A stretch of DNA of 9,985 nt from an uncultured Clostridia bacterium (GCA_937894185.1 CALCSA010000454.1:1-9985); one strand, 5' to 3'; shown: positions 1 through 7,272, numbered from the stretch's first letter. The notes: a model not told the origin generated them from the letters alone. Program-made: numbers and translations.

Positions 1-944
1 AGGCCGGGGACGCTTTGCTCCAGCTTATCAACCCCAGATCTTTCCTGAACGGTACACTCCTCCAGCACCCCTTTGGTCCAGGAGTTGAGGGTAAAGTTCT
101 CTTTATCCTCGTCGTAAAAGTAGATATACCCATATGCACTGCCCGTCAGCTCCAGAAGCTGGTGGGTCACGTAATCCAACTGCTCCTGTTTGCTGCGGAA
201 GGTGCGGGTGAGGGCCTCCAGCAACAGCTTGTTGTACCGGAGCATTCGCTCCCGGTTGCACTGCTGCTGGTATTCCTCGGTCACATCGCTGATATAGGCA
301 CCTACGCCAAAGCTACCGTCCTGCATCTTCACCGGAAACTTTGTCGTTCTGAAGTACTGGCCGTTCCAAGAGGTGGTGCTGATGATTAGCTTGTGCTGGT
401 CCAAAGCATCCCGGTCGGCCCGGGTGCACATCTCGGCCAAATCCGCATCCAGCAGCTCAAAGTCGTCTTTGCCGATCAACTGCTGGTCGGTAAGCTGGTA
501 GTAGTCTCTAAGCGCCTGATTGACGAACACATACCGCAGCTCTTTATCTTTAAGAAACACAAAACTGGTATCGGCATCCACAAACGTTGCGATTAACTGG
601 TTGAAGTTTTCCAGCCTGTGGTTGGCGGCAGCAAGGGATTTGGTTTTGTGCAAAAGACTGATCAGCAGCAGCAGGAGGATCAACAACAGGCAAAAGCCGG
701 CCAAGGCCGTAACGGACAGGAGGTTCCGTTTCCAAACTTCCGGCATGCTGTTTGGGACAGTGCGGCAAAAGACAGCGGCACCGCCGTAACCGGTAGAATA
801 CCACTGCATTGCAAGGGGAACAGGAACAGGTTGCTGATTTTGTTGTATAAAATCCCATGCCAAATCGTTCGGTACCGCCTCTGCCCCAATGGAGCAGGGC
901 AGGCGCAGAACCACGCAAGCAACGATTATCCTACTTTTCTTCAT
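1..944 (-). CDS. Membrane-anchored PAS-GAF sensor protein, C-terminus beyond window
   Basis: The frame is open from the ATG at 944 to base 1, giving 314 residues; the end lies outside the window. An AGAAGGGTG ribosome site sits about 7 nt before the ATG. The N-terminus (residues 1-23) resembles a weak signal peptide. A short extracytoplasmic stretch of about 50 residues follows, then one strong membrane helix (about 75-98, rich in Leu). A PAS domain spans about 112-225, with FVFLKDKELRYVFVNQA and an ending SDVTEE typical of the fold. A GAF domain begins at about 240 (YGYIYFYDEDKENFTLNSW). Known clostridial relatives end in GGDEF, HD-GYP or kinase modules, so the output here cannot be named. 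The gene lies 25 bp downstream of the GGDEF/HD-GYP gene and very likely shares its transcript. The outside segment looks too short for a full ligand-binding domain, so the sensed signal may be cytoplasmic. Confidence 0.82.
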   Translation of the reverse strand, partial: MKKSRIIVACVVLRLPCSIGAEAVPNDLAWDFIQQNQQPVPVPLAMQWYSTGYGGAAVFCRTVPNSMPEVWKRNLLSVTALAGFCLLLILLLLLISLLHKTKSLAAANHRLENFNQLIATFVDADTSFVFLKDKELRYVFVNQALRDYYQLTDQQLIGKDDFELLDADLAEMCTRADRDALDQHKLIISTTSWNGQYFRTTKFPVKMQDGSFGVGAYISDVTEEYQQQCNRERMLRYNKLLLEALTRTFRSKQEQLDYVTHQLLELTGSAYGYIYFYDEDKENFTLNSWTKGVLEECTVQERSGVDKLEQSVPG

Positions 945-969
945 ATAATCACACCCTTCTACCGGACGC

Positions 970-3552
970 TCACACACAAGTGCAGGGGTTGTCGATTTCA
1001 TCTTTAGCATGCAACACCTGGATAAACACGTTGAAAATGGTGGGATCGAACTGAGTACCGGCATGTCTTTCCAGTTCCTCAACCGCTTGCAGGTGACTCA
1101 TGGCGCTGCGGTAAGCCCGGTCGTTGGTCATGGCATCGTAGGCGTCGGCGACCGAAAGAATGCGGCAGATCAAAGGGATTTCCTCCCCTTTCAGCCCCCG
1201 GGGATAGCCGGTTCCGTCCCAGCGCTCGTGGTGGGAAAAAATGAACTCCGCCACGTTGGAAAGTTCCGGGGCGGCCTGCACAATGCGGTAGCCGATCTCC
1301 GGATGCTTCTTCATCTCCGCCCACTCCTCGGGGGTAAGGGCACCCGGCTTTTTGATGATGTCGGGATTGATCCCCACCTTTCCAATATCGTGGAGGATTG
1401 CAAGCAAAGAAAGGTCGTCCAGTTCTTTGGAGGAAAGCCCCAGCTGTTTACCGATGGCGTGGCAATAATATTCCATCCGCTTGGAGTGCTCCTCCGTCTC
1501 CATGCTCGTTTCATAGAGGGTGGCAAGAAGGGTGTTGATGATGGCGTTGCGGTAGCTTTTGCCGTCCAGCAGCTTTTGGTGGTACATGTTCTTCTCGGCC
1601 TCCCGCATCACGGTGCGGATATTGCCCGCCTCCCTTTCCTTGACGGCGCATCCCAGAGAAATGCTGATCTGCAGGCCGCTTTCGTCCGCTTTGGTGTAGC
1701 GGCTTTTGATGTCCTCGATGATGGCCTCGGCTTCCTGCAGGGTGGTTCGAGGCAGCAGAATCACAAAATCGTCGCCCCCCCAGCGGGCCACCAGATCATT
1801 TGGGCGGCAGCTGGTTTTCAGGAGGCGGGCCACCTGCTGGAGCAAAGCGTCCCCGGCCTGATGGCCAAAGGCATCATTGGTAATTCTAAGCCCGTTGACA
1901 TCCCCCATAATCACAGAGAGGGGGAGGTTTTCCGGCGTGTCCACATGGCCGAGGGAATCCAAAATATAGCGCCGGTTGTACAGGCCCGTCAACAGATCGT
2001 GGTATCTCAAATAGCTGACCTGCCTGCTATGTTCCTTTTCCAGACTTACATCCCGGAACACCATCACAACCCCGGAGGATGTTCCATCCTCCCCTTTGAT
2101 GGGCGCGGCGCTGTCGGCAATGGGAATCAGCTGTCCCCGGCGGTTGACCAGCACCGTATGGTTGGCAAGGCTCGTGGTGCTCCCGGTGGCCAACACCTTT
2201 TCGACGGGGCTTTGAACCGGCTCCCCGGTTTGCTCGTTTTGCAGCAACAACGCCTCGGTAAAGCGTTTGCCGATAGCATCCTCTTGCTCCCATCCCGTTA
2301 TGTTCTGGGCCAGGGGGTTTATGCTGGTGATGATGCCGTCGTTGTCGGTGGTCACCACTCCATCCCCGATGGAGCGCAAGGTCATGCGAAGAATCTCCTT
2401 TTCCCGGATCAGCTCATTGCGGTAGTTTTCCCGGTCGGTCGCGTCAAAGACGATGGAGTACAGCAGTTGTTGCTCCCCGTCGTAAAAGGGGCAGCAGTAG
2501 ATGTCCACCAGCCGGATTTCTCCGCTTTTCAGCCGGTTGGGAACCACGGAAAACGCATCTTTGCCGCACAGCGCCTTCCGGCAGTTTTCCTGAAGCTCCT
2601 TGGGGGAGAGCATCTGAATGTCCCGAATCCGAATGCTGTGAAACTCCGCCTGAGAATATCCGTAAAACCGGCAGGCAGCAGGGTTGGCGTCCACAATCCG
2701 CCCGGAATCCGGATCAAACACCAGCATAATGGCGCTGTGCTGGTAAAACATGGCATGCAGTCGCCGGGCCAGCCCTTCTTTTTCCCCCTGGGCTTCTTTC
2801 AGCTCGGAAACATCCTTGCTGGAGCACAGCAGGTGAGTTACCTCACCTTTCTGAAAAACAGGGGTTATCTGAGTCTGTCCCACCCGCTCCCCCAACACAA
2901 GCTGAAACTTCTGCTCGAAGGTAACGGGTTGGCCGGTACTGACACACTGCCGGCAATAACCAAGGAGGATACCGCCCACCTCTTCCCCAAAAAGCTCCAC
3001 CAAAGTACAACCTCCGATGTCGCTGAATCCGGTCAGAGCCCGGTGGGTAGCATTGTTGAGAAGATAGCGGAACTCCCCGTCTCGGTATTCTATCAGGCTG
3101 ACAGCGTCGTGGGTGTGATCCAGAGCCGTTTCCATCTGTTTGCCCAGAATATGCGCCGCCGGGTCATCCACCACCCAAGGCACGGGCGGCTTGTCGGCCA
3201 CCTCCCGGATGACAAGGGCAAGAATCTCTCCTTGCGCCGGGATAACAGTAATGTGAAGCTGCCTGTTAAACCAATCGACCCACTGGATGGTTTCCTGTAT
3301 CTTTTTGGAGCGCAAAACACTGGAGAGATACCTTTCCCAATTGTGCCCGCTTTGCTTTGCCTCGGAAAAAAGATCGGATAGCCGTTTTCCCTGAACATCT
3401 TTTCGGCGCAGCCCTGTTAACGCTTCCAAAGTGGAGTTGATCTCCAGCACAATATAGTCGTCCGCTTCTTCCTGTGAATTTTGGACCAGCTTGACACATC
3501 CTATTCCAAAGGGAAGAATATCCAACAGATAATGGTTGCCGTTTCCACTCAT
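970..3552 (-). CDS. PAS-PAS-PAS-PAS-GGDEF-HD-GYP cyclic-di-GMP turnover protein
   Basis: A soluble multidomain signalling protein of 860 residues from the preferred start. Four PAS-like regions lie at about 5-107, 135-250, 262-380 and 382-508. A GGDEF domain follows (about 512-675) and an HD-GYP domain ends the protein (about 680-850). The diguanylate cyclase signature is GGDDF at 592-596. RPND at 583-586, exactly five residues upstream, matches the RxxD inhibitory I-site. The phosphodiesterase half has HDIGK (HD at 721-722), a HHERWDGTGYP block with GYP at 782-784, and a VADAYDAMTNDRAYR tail. All key residues look intact, so both synthesis and hydrolysis of c-di-GMP are predicted, with PAS domains choosing between them. 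No membrane segment is seen. The start at 3552 is preferred over the in-frame ATG at 3561 because AAGGATG lies at the right distance from it. It is first in a probable operon with the PAS-GAF gene. Confidence 0.9.
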   Translation of the reverse strand: MSGNGNHYLLDILPFGIGCVKLVQNSQEEADDYIVLEINSTLEALTGLRRKDVQGKRLSDLFSEAKQSGHNWERYLSSVLRSKKIQETIQWVDWFNRQLHITVIPAQGEILALVIREVADKPPVPWVVDDPAAHILGKQMETALDHTHDAVSLIEYRDGEFRYLLNNATHRALTGFSDIGGCTLVELFGEEVGGILLGYCRQCVSTGQPVTFEQKFQLVLGERVGQTQITPVFQKGEVTHLLCSSKDVSELKEAQGEKEGLARRLHAMFYQHSAIMLVFDPDSGRIVDANPAACRFYGYSQAEFHSIRIRDIQMLSPKELQENCRKALCGKDAFSVVPNRLKSGEIRLVDIYCCPFYDGEQQLLYSIVFDATDRENYRNELIREKEILRMTLRSIGDGVVTTDNDGIITSINPLAQNITGWEQEDAIGKRFTEALLLQNEQTGEPVQSPVEKVLATGSTTSLANHTVLVNRRGQLIPIADSAAPIKGEDGTSSGVVMVFRDVSLEKEHSRQVSYLRYHDLLTGLYNRRYILDSLGHVDTPENLPLSVIMGDVNGLRITNDAFGHQAGDALLQQVARLLKTSCRPNDLVARWGGDDFVILLPRTTLQEAEAIIEDIKSRYTKADESGLQISISLGCAVKEREAGNIRTVMREAEKNMYHQKLLDGKSYRNAIINTLLATLYETSMETEEHSKRMEYYCHAIGKQLGLSSKELDDLSLLAILHDIGKVGINPDIIKKPGALTPEEWAEMKKHPEIGYRIVQAAPELSNVAEFIFSHHERWDGTGYPRGLKGEEIPLICRILSVADAYDAMTNDRAYRSAMSHLQAVEELERHAGTQFDPTIFNVFIQVLHAKDEIDNPCTCV

Positions 3553-3905
3553 GTCTCTCATCCTTGTATCATGTTTTTCTTGCCGGATATTGGGATGGAG
3601 CCAGCCTGTGAAGCGCCGTCCAAACCAGTAGAGAAGAAGGCCTGCCCGTCTAAGCCGCCATCCACAGGCTTGGGGCAGATTTTCTTTGGATGATTAAAAA
3701 ATCGGCCGCATTCTTGCATTGTGTTTACCCCTGCAAAAATGCAACCGATAAAGCCTTCCGCCGGAACATCCACGCATAAGCCTGATGACCTTTCCGGCCG
3801 TGATTGAGTCACCTTCTAAGCATTCGCAACGATAGCTCAGGGTTACACCGAGACGACTGCACTTATTTTTGAATATAACTTAACTTTTTTCGACTTTGTA
3901 AATTA
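3553..3905 (-). promoter_or_regulatory. Long structured 5' leader of the c-di-GMP operon, class unknown
   Basis: About 350 nt separate the predicted transcription start (about 3905) from the start codon. The leader holds a GCCGGAA/TTCCGGC hairpin (3792-3798 with 3760-3766) containing an inner CATC/GATG pair. It also holds a perfect 8-bp inverted repeat, AGCCTGTG/CACAGGCT (3663-3670 with 3603-3610), which extends by two pairs past a one-base bulge. Inside the second arm pair, GGCTTAGACGG and GGTTTGGACGG form an imperfect direct repeat 30 nt apart. I looked for c-di-GMP-I motifs (GGCAAACC, GACGCAAAGCC), c-di-GMP-II and other common riboswitch cores and did not find them. An 84-codon frame from GTG 3812, ending at 3558, lies across the leader; its coding status is doubtful. 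A regulatory RNA is an inference from length and pairing. Confidence 0.4.
3559..3565 (-). promoter_or_regulatory. Ribosome binding site fixing the GGDEF/HD-GYP start
   Basis: AAGGATG reads on the minus strand. Its AAGGA core is 8 nt from the ATG at 3552, but abuts the earlier ATG at 3561 with no spacing. This supports translation from 3552. Confidence 0.6.
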
Positions 3906-3910
3906 TTGCT

Positions 3911-3939
3911 ATTATACCAAACGAATAGTTGTTTTACAA
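3911..3939 (-). promoter_or_regulatory. Proximal sigma-A promoter of the c-di-GMP operon
   Basis: TTGTAA (3939-3934), a 17-nt spacer and a perfect TATAAT (3916-3911) on the minus strand in an AT-rich stretch. Transcription would start near 3905. Confidence 0.7.
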
Positions 3940-3940
3940 C

Positions 3941-3968
3941 ATTAGATTTTGACTCGGCAGTATGTCAA
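3941..3968 (-). promoter_or_regulatory. Distal tandem promoter of the c-di-GMP operon
   Basis: A perfect TTGACA (3968-3963), a 16-nt spacer and TCTAAT (3946-3941), placed just upstream of the proximal promoter. The short spacer makes it somewhat less certain. Its start point would fall in the -35 region of the proximal promoter. Confidence 0.5.
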
Positions 3969-3983
3969 GTTTCCGTTGTGTAT

Positions 3984-4062
3984 GCCGCTTAACCGCCGGG
4001 CAGGCTTAGCTCAGGCATAAGCAGCGTCCAGACAGGCAGAGCGGTTTTAGGCGGCAAGCGGC
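3984..4062. repeat. Branched 13-bp inverted repeat, possible structured RNA
   Basis: On the plus strand GCCGCTTAACCGC (3984-3996) pairs fully with GCGGTT (4041-4046) plus AAGCGGC (4056-4062), leaving a 9-nt bulge. An alternative uses GCGGCA at 4051-4056. A smaller GCTTA/TAAGC hairpin (4004-4008 with 4018-4022) lies inside. No U-run follows on either strand, so it is not a normal intrinsic terminator. It sits between the end of the hydrolase gene and the tandem promoters of the c-di-GMP operon. I see nothing else in 4063-4116 beyond a weak AT-rich hairpin. Confidence 0.45.
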
Positions 4063-4116
4063 TGATAAGGGATATGCCGGCAGAGGTGCCCACAATTCTA
4101 TTTTTAGATTGTCCCC

Positions 4117-5103
4117 TTATAGCTCTTCAAACGCCACCGGTTGGTTTAGCTGTCCCAAATCCACAGGTTGGGCCAAGTCCAGTGTTTGCAGTCTTGCTTT
4201 ATAAATCTGGGGATTGTCGTAGGTCTGAAAATAGTACTCGCCCTGCCGGGTGTTGATTAAAGCTGTATACTTGGTATAGTCGTCGGTATTGCGGGAGGTG
4301 ACCACCGCACCTTTGGGAATGGAGACACTCTTTAGGATGTGCAGCCCAGCGATAACAGCAGATTCCCCGTCTGGCGGCACCGGGATATGGGTTTTCAGGT
4401 AGGCGGTCCGGGCAAAGCGCTCCGGAGAGGTGTAGCCTCCCGGCAATGGAACCGTCCCCCCTGCCTGACCAAAGGGTGTCAGCCGGACAGAACCCCAAAG
4501 GGCCTGCGGTATTTGATGGGGAGTGGCTTCCGTGTAGTTGTTAAGGTTGGTCATGTGCCACCGGAAATCCGGGCTGTTGGCCAGCACTCCAATGGAATTG
4601 CGGTATAGTTCCTCCCCTCGGTCGGTGTATTCCAGAACCACACATACCCCCGTTCGATCCATAACAATCCAGTGCAGCGGGGCCACCGTTCGGGTGACAG
4701 GGTCGGTTACGCCAATGATGTCAATGTTTGCAAGTTGAAGCGCAAGGTCTTCCACCGTGGCGCAATTGCCCAATATGTAGTGTAGAAAGTCGAAGGATGC
4801 AATGGGCATGGCGGTTGTGCCGGGCTGAGGTGTTTTGTACCGGGCGTATCCGGCAAAGTAGAGCGCTGCTGCCGCCAACCCGTGCTCATTTACCCCATCA
4901 AAAAAGGCCAGAAGCCCGTCAAGAGCTTGCCCGATTCCCAGAAAGCGGTAGGAATTGCGGATGGAGTGGCCGCTTAGCCCGTTGATCCAAGTATAATTTC
5001 TGGGCATCATATAACAGTGGGGCAGAATATCGTGGGAAAAATCCATGGTTCTGCCAAAGATTTGATCCCCCTGTAAAGACTGTATGGTGACTGCGGTACA
5101 CAT
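4117..5103 (-). CDS. Choloylglycine hydrolase/penicillin V acylase family enzyme
   Basis: An N-terminal-nucleophile amidase of 328 residues, the usual family length. Removal of Met1 would expose the catalytic Cys2. Expected active-site residues are visible: Arg18 and Asp21 in GRTMDF, Asn176 in ANSPDF and Arg229 in SPERF. The substrate-pocket position is Tyr82 (ALYFAGYA), where bile salt hydrolases usually carry Asn (LNFPGYA). Tyr82 is the residue in Bacillus penicillin V acylase. The family is therefore clear, but bile-salt deconjugation should not be assumed; N-acyl amino acids, penicillin V or acyl-homoserine lactones are alternatives. There is no signal peptide, so it is cytoplasmic. The start is fixed by an AGGAGG 9 nt upstream. 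It appears monocistronic; no convincing promoter was found upstream. Confidence 0.9.
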   Translation of the reverse strand: MCTAVTIQSLQGDQIFGRTMDFSHDILPHCYMMPRNYTWINGLSGHSIRNSYRFLGIGQALDGLLAFFDGVNEHGLAAAALYFAGYARYKTPQPGTTAMPIASFDFLHYILGNCATVEDLALQLANIDIIGVTDPVTRTVAPLHWIVMDRTGVCVVLEYTDRGEELYRNSIGVLANSPDFRWHMTNLNNYTEATPHQIPQALWGSVRLTPFGQAGGTVPLPGGYTSPERFARTAYLKTHIPVPPDGESAVIAGLHILKSVSIPKGAVVTSRNTDDYTKYTALINTRQGEYYFQTYDNPQIYKARLQTLDLAQPVDLGQLNQPVAFEEL

Positions 5104-5112
5104 AACGTCAAA

Positions 5113-5118
5113 CCTCCT
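5113..5118 (-). promoter_or_regulatory. Ribosome binding site of the choloylglycine hydrolase gene
   Basis: A perfect AGGAGG on the minus strand, 9 nt before the ATG at 5103, fixes the start and suggests strong translation. A small AAGTA-A-TACTT palindrome lies just upstream (about 5128-5138). Confidence 0.8.
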
Positions 5119-5156
5119 GCCATATAAATTAAGTATTACTTTAACTTATGTGACAG

Positions 5157-5426
5157 ATGAGCAATTGGTTTGCGTTTTTCCATGGCGCAACACCAAAGAC
5201 TGTGAGGAGCACAGGCGGAAGTATTTTACCGCAAAGCTGCCAATGTTCCTTTTGGCACCGAAAGGGCAGGCGGCTTTTTGCCAAGCGGATGGGAAATCCC
5301 ATTTCCGCTAAAGAGAAGGCTACACAGACTTTGTGCAAACAGAAAGGCGCCCCCATCAAGATGCTGGTGTAGAGCGGGCTGTTCGACAAGCTGGAATACT
5401 GCTGTACCTGCGAGCGCTTATGGTAA
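5157..5426 (+). pseudogene. Possible decayed plus-strand reading frame, unrecognised
   Basis: This 424-bp gap (5104-5527) has no confident gene. A plus-strand frame from ATG 5157 runs to TAG at 5370-5372. Beyond that single stop the same frame continues (SGLFDKLEYCCTCERLW) to a double stop TAA TAA at 5424-5429. The second half (from about residue 45: AKRMGNPISAKEKA, then a Cys-rich end with CCxxC) reads like protein, and a hairpin with a T-rich tail follows. No good ribosome site precedes 5157, and I cannot match it to a family. It could be a remnant interrupted by one nonsense change, or non-coding sequence that looks protein-like by chance. Confidence 0.25.
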
Positions 5427-5461
5427 TAACCGCCAGAACTCCTAACAACCTGACTCAAGGC

Positions 5462-5510
5462 GACAGCAGACACCTCGCAAAGTGTCTGCTGTCATTTGTT
5501 TGCCTGTTTT
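5462..5510 (+). terminator. Strong 12-bp hairpin with a T-rich tail on the plus strand
   Basis: GACAGCAGACAC (5462-5473) and GTGTCTGCTGTC (5482-5493) form a perfect 12-bp stem with an 8-nt loop. ATTTGTTTG follows on the plus strand, so termination fits plus transcripts better than trpB, whose minus-strand side has no U-run. It may still act as the 3' boundary of trpB mRNA. Confidence 0.55.
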
Positions 5511-5527
5511 CATGGTAGCGGCGGCTT

Positions 5528-6916
5528 CTATTCCTGTATCCCGGCAATCCGGGGCAATTTGGAAAAGCCTTGTTCCAAGTCGGCGTCGGTGGGGATGTAG
5601 TCGGACATCTCGCCGCTGTTGTGCTTCATATAAGCCGTCATGTCAAAGAATCCGGTTCCGGTCAGGCCAAAGAGAATGGTTTTTTCCTCTCCGGTTTCCT
5701 TGCATTTCAGGGCTTCGTCCATGGCCACCTTGATGGCATGGGCCGATTCGGGAGCGGGAAGGATTCCCTCGTGCTTAATGAATACCTTGGCGGCGTCAAA
5801 GACTTTGGTCTGCTCCACCCCTCTGGCTTCATCCAAAAAGCCGTCATGGTACAGCTTGGAGATAATGGGGCTCATGCCGTGATAGCGCAGGCCCCCGGCG
5901 TGGTTGGGGGAAGGGATAAAGTGTGCGCCCAGGGTGTACATCCGCATCAGGGGAGTGATGCAGCCGGTATCACCAAAGTCGTAGGCGTATTTGCCCCGGG
6001 AAAGAGAGGGGCAACTCATAGGCTCCACGGCGATAAAGTGGGGAGACGCTTTGCCCAGCAGCTTATCCCGCATATAGGGGGCGATGAGTCCTCCCAGGTT
6101 GGAGCCGCCTCCCGCACAGCCAATGATGATGTCGGGATACTCGCCGTATTTGTCCAAGGCGGCCTTGGCCTCCAGACCGATGATGCTCTGGTGCATCACA
6201 ACGTGATCCAGCACGCTGCCCAGAACATACCGATAGCCCTCGGTTCCGGCGGCAACCTCTACCGCTTCCGAAATGGCGCAGCCCAAAGAGCCGGTGGTAC
6301 CCGGGTTTTCTTCCAGAATCTTGCGGCCCACCGCGGTGTTCTGGGAAGGAGAGGGAATCACGCTGGCCCCAAAGGTCTCCATCACGGCTTTGCGGTGGGG
6401 TTTCTGCTGGGCGGACACCTTGACCATATACACCTGCAGGGGAATATCAAAGTAGGCTGCCGCCATGGAAAGCGCCGTTCCCCATTGGCCTGCTCCTGTT
6501 TCGGTGGTGAGCCCTGTAAGGCCCTGCTGCTTGGCATAATAGGCCTGAGGCGCCGCCGAGTTCAGCTTGTGGGAACCGGAGGTGTTGGCTCCCTCGTACT
6601 TGTAGTAGATTTTGGCGGGAGTGCCCAGAGCTTTTTCCAGGCAATAGGCCCGCACCACGGGAGAAGGCCGGTACATCCGGTAGAAGTTTACGATTTCCTC
6701 GGGAATATCGATGTAGGGCGTGGTGTGATCCAGTTCCTGAGCGGCACACTCATCGCAAAAGATGGGGCGCAGCTCCTCAAAGGTGATGGGCTTGCCGGTG
6801 GCGGGGTTGAGCATGGGATCGGGCTTTTCTTTCATATCGGCCCGCAGGTTATACCACTGGCGGGGCATCTCGTCTTCGGTCAGATAGATTTTGTACGGAA
6901 CTTCTTGCCTTGTCAT
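5528..6916 (-). CDS. trpB: Tryptophan synthase beta chain, TrpB2 type
   Basis: A pyridoxal-phosphate enzyme of 462 residues that joins indole and serine to give tryptophan. The length and the N-terminal extension (residues 1-80, with YNLRADM and LNPATGKPIT) fit the TrpB2 group rather than the shorter TrpB1 of trpAB operons. The cofactor lysine is Lys117 in GSHKLNS. The TETGAGQWG block with the catalytic Glu139, the phosphate-binding GCAGGGSN (266-273) and the late motif EGILPAPESAHA (383-394) are all intact. The ATG at 6916 follows AAAGGGG by 9 nt. No trpA or other trp gene is in the window, so it may act on free or scavenged indole. Expression is predicted to respond to uncharged tRNA-Trp through the T-box upstream. 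Confidence 0.93.
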   Translation of the reverse strand: MTRQEVPYKIYLTEDEMPRQWYNLRADMKEKPDPMLNPATGKPITFEELRPIFCDECAAQELDHTTPYIDIPEEIVNFYRMYRPSPVVRAYCLEKALGTPAKIYYKYEGANTSGSHKLNSAAPQAYYAKQQGLTGLTTETGAGQWGTALSMAAAYFDIPLQVYMVKVSAQQKPHRKAVMETFGASVIPSPSQNTAVGRKILEENPGTTGSLGCAISEAVEVAAGTEGYRYVLGSVLDHVVMHQSIIGLEAKAALDKYGEYPDIIIGCAGGGSNLGGLIAPYMRDKLLGKASPHFIAVEPMSCPSLSRGKYAYDFGDTGCITPLMRMYTLGAHFIPSPNHAGGLRYHGMSPIISKLYHDGFLDEARGVEQTKVFDAAKVFIKHEGILPAPESAHAIKVAMDEALKCKETGEEKTILFGLTGTGFFDMTAYMKHNSGEMSDYIPTDADLEQGFSKLPRIAGIQE

Positions 6917-6960
6917 TGCTGGTTACCCCTTTCTAAATGTGGTTGGGGGCCAGACAACAA

Positions 6961-6993
6961 CAAAAAAACCCTTGCCCCCGGTTCAGGGACAAG
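6961..6993 (-). terminator. T-box regulated intrinsic terminator before trpB
   Basis: CTTGTCCC pairs with GGGGCAAG (one G-U pair) around a short loop, followed by GGTTTTTTTG on the minus strand. It lies directly after the antiterminator sequence and 45 nt before the trpB ATG, so it is the expected off-state structure. Confidence 0.88.
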
Positions 6994-7236
6994 AGTTACA
7001 ACTCCTGCGGTACCACCCTAATTGGCGATGTTCGCCCACTTTGCGCGCACAGACATGCGCTCTCAACTGATAACGGGTAGAGTCCCCGTCGGAAGCTACT
7101 GGGCCTTTGACCTTTCGCTCCGCCCTCATGGGTCCATTGGGCGTCCGCCTCCATACCACGCTTCCACCACCGCGCGGCTCTCTGCAATTTCGGCAAGATG
7201 CTTACTTACTCCCACTCAACGGTTTGCTTGCTGTTG
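6961..7236 (-). ncRNA. T-box leader, probably tRNA-Trp responsive
   Basis: The diagnostic T-box sequence AATTAGGGTGGTACCGC lies at 7023-7007 and overlaps folding with the terminator below it. Stem I features are seen upstream: GAGTGGGAGTAAG near its base (about 7217), then CAGAGAG and GGTGGTGGAAGCG in the distal part. The likely specifier is UGG at 7136-7134 in CCCAATGGACCC, followed by the usual purine. Uncharged tRNA-Trp should pair with it and with the T-box bulge, allowing read-through into trpB. The T-box class is certain from the motif; the exact specifier register is inferred and agrees with the downstream gene. Confidence 0.93.
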
Positions 7237-7242
7237 CCAAAC

Positions 7243-7272
7243 AGAATATCACAGGAAGGCACGGCCTGTCAA
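7243..7272 (-). promoter_or_regulatory. Promoter of the T-box/trpB transcript
   Basis: TTGACA (7272-7267), an 18-nt spacer and TATTCT (7248-7243) on the minus strand. The predicted start near 7236 lies just before T-box stem I, as expected. Confidence 0.65.

Noticed and set aside
1009..3381. Very long plus-strand open frame (790 codons) opposite the GGDEF/HD-GYP gene
   Set aside because: Its translation shows no domains, while the opposite strand has full PAS, GGDEF and HD-GYP motifs. It is an antisense shadow of a GC-rich gene.
3800..3870. tRNA-like string (GATAGCTCAGGGTTA) on the plus strand
   Set aside because: No acceptor stem, anticodon arm or TpsiC arm can be formed around it.
3553..3905. 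c-di-GMP-I or -II riboswitch
   Set aside because: Expected from the downstream gene, but the conserved core strings are absent on the minus strand.
4083..4106. Intrinsic terminator after the hydrolase gene
   Set aside because: ACAATCT/AGAATTGT pairs poorly and has no U-run after it.
5141..5473. 110-codon minus-strand frame in the gap before the hydrolase gene
   Set aside because: Its GTG start lies within the 12-bp hairpin, with no ribosome site, and the translation matches nothing I recognise.
5570..7021. Long plus-strand open frame opposite trpB
   Set aside because: The minus strand encodes an intact TrpB2 with all motifs; the antisense frame also runs into the T-box terminator region.
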